A stretch of 64,000 nt of DNA from Omphalotus guepiniiformis (Eukaryota > Basidiomycota > Agaricomycetes > Agaricales > Omphalotaceae). The stretch spans positions 310,001 through 374,000 of the forward strand of contig JAQOOI010000018.1 in the NCBI GenBank assembly GCA_028554645.1. Direction: 5' to 3'. The translations under genes were made by a program, and so were the position numbers. Positions 63,306-64,000 of this stretch are shown here, in pieces. The first letter of the stretch is position 1, and each line of letters opens with the position of its first letter. Under the pieces are notes generated by a model that saw only the letters and a list, made by a program, of their open reading frames with translations, had not been told where the DNA came from and did no database searches.

Positions 63306-63801
63306 AAAAGAAATTTATGCTAGTTCAATTGCGAGGTAAGCAAATCACACTTGCATTGTAAAACACCTGACAATTCGGTCAGGTGTTTGCCCTATCGTGG
63401 GCGCATTATTTGCACTGTGTGCCCAGGCATTGTACACCTGCGAAGTCGCTGGCAATACGGCCGCGCCTGGGTTTTCACCTGCGAAGTCACTGGCAATACC
63501 GCCGTGCAACCCTATGAACATTTTTTACTCTTTCTATTGGACTTTCATTGTTTAGACATGGACATCTCAGACAAATACTCTTTTATTTGTACACTGGTTT
63601 CATATTTTCAGATAGATAGGCAGATGACAAGCAAGACAGAAGGTCTTACACCTCTTGCTCTCACTCGTCCGTCTGCAGGTATGTAGTATCAGTACTGTAT
63701 ACGTCTTGGACTCACCACTCATCTGTCTGCAGGTATGTAGTATCAGTATTGTATACTTCTTGGACTCACTCGAACGTGTGTAGTTGTGATACTAGTGTTA
63801 C
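63306..63801 (+). repeat. Terminal region copy of DIRS-like element
   Basis: About 90% similar by eye to 56040-56503, with a perfect 11-bp hairpin at 63361-63388 (loop AATTCG). It contains a local duplication of GTCTGCAGGTATGTAGTATC (near 63671 and 63725). It ends abruptly at GTGTTAC, where a Gypsy-type LTR begins. Confidence 0.7.
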
Positions 63802-64000
63802 CCGTTGTAGTGTCTACGAAATGAACGAGAGAGATACTCAAATGAGCACAATCCAACTCAAATCAAAAATGATGTAGGGTGAGGTGTGACTGGCGTTGTC
63901 AGAGATTCCGTACAGTTAGACGCAACAATTGAACTTCAAATCTGCAGGGTTACAGATGTCTTTATCTCAATCTGGATGAAAAATGGCAGAGGGTATCTCA
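63802..64000 (-). mobile_element. Start of a Gypsy-type LTR (family E), cut by window end
   Basis: The segment CTGGCGTTGTCAGAGATTCC matches the corresponding part of LTR A (CTGGCGTTGGCAAAGATTCC) and of LTR C (GGCGTTGTCGAAGGTTCC) at a similar distance from the LTR start. No primer binding site precedes it, so it is a solo or 3' LTR inserted in the DIRS-like terminal region. Confidence 0.55.

Overview
The window looks like a piece of a mushroom-type basidiomycete genome (Agaricomycetes; order not resolved) made almost entirely of nested transposable elements. Reasons: spliced genes with introns of about 45-60 bp and clean GT..AG ends, a KDZ-class transposase next to a TET/JBP dioxygenase (a pairing known from this fungal class), DIRS-like tyrosine-recombinase retroelements, and several Ty3/Gypsy families. 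I saw no tRNA, rRNA or CRISPR array and no clear single-copy host gene.

Layout. (1) 1-13353: Gypsy copy A, gag-pro-pol on the minus strand, plus two intron-rich genes on the plus strand between pol and the 3' LTR; its far LTR lies left of the window. A is inserted in the integrase reading frame of (2) 13354-about 20910: Gypsy C, an older decayed relative. (3) about 20911-21556: unassigned sequence. (4) 21557-53699: a DNA transposon with very long terminal inverted repeats, about 17 kb once its insert is removed. It carries an HMG-box-like gene, an unknown gene, a TET/JBP dioxygenase (one in-frame stop), a small basic protein and a KDZ transposase. (5) 33638-48727: Gypsy copy B, a complete and nearly identical sister of A, inserted in exon 2 of the KDZ gene with a 5-bp target duplication. 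(6) 53700-about 54970: LTR, polypurine tract and leader of a further Gypsy family D. (7) 54971-56040: mini- and degenerate repeats. (8) about 56040-63801: three broken DIRS-like elements (gag, RT-RNase H, tyrosine recombinase), two plus-oriented and one minus-oriented. (9) 63802-64000: start of another Gypsy-type LTR.

How parts work together. Gypsy A/B and C share an architecture: an AUG-free leader after an identical 18-nt primer binding site, then gag, protease and RT-RNase H-integrase in three frames joined by two -1 slippery heptamers. The A/B family also carries two genes with five introns each on the opposite strand. Introns can survive retrotransposition there because the genomic RNA is the antisense of those genes. 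The KDZ transposon packages a DNA-modification enzyme with its transposase; its inverted repeats contain a degenerate 10-bp-periodic AGCT satellite.

Most promising for follow-up: the antisense intron-containing gene pair of Gypsy A/B, the KDZ-TET/JBP-HMG transposon with AGCT-decamer inverted repeats, and a polypurine-tract-plus-hairpin motif with compensatory base changes.
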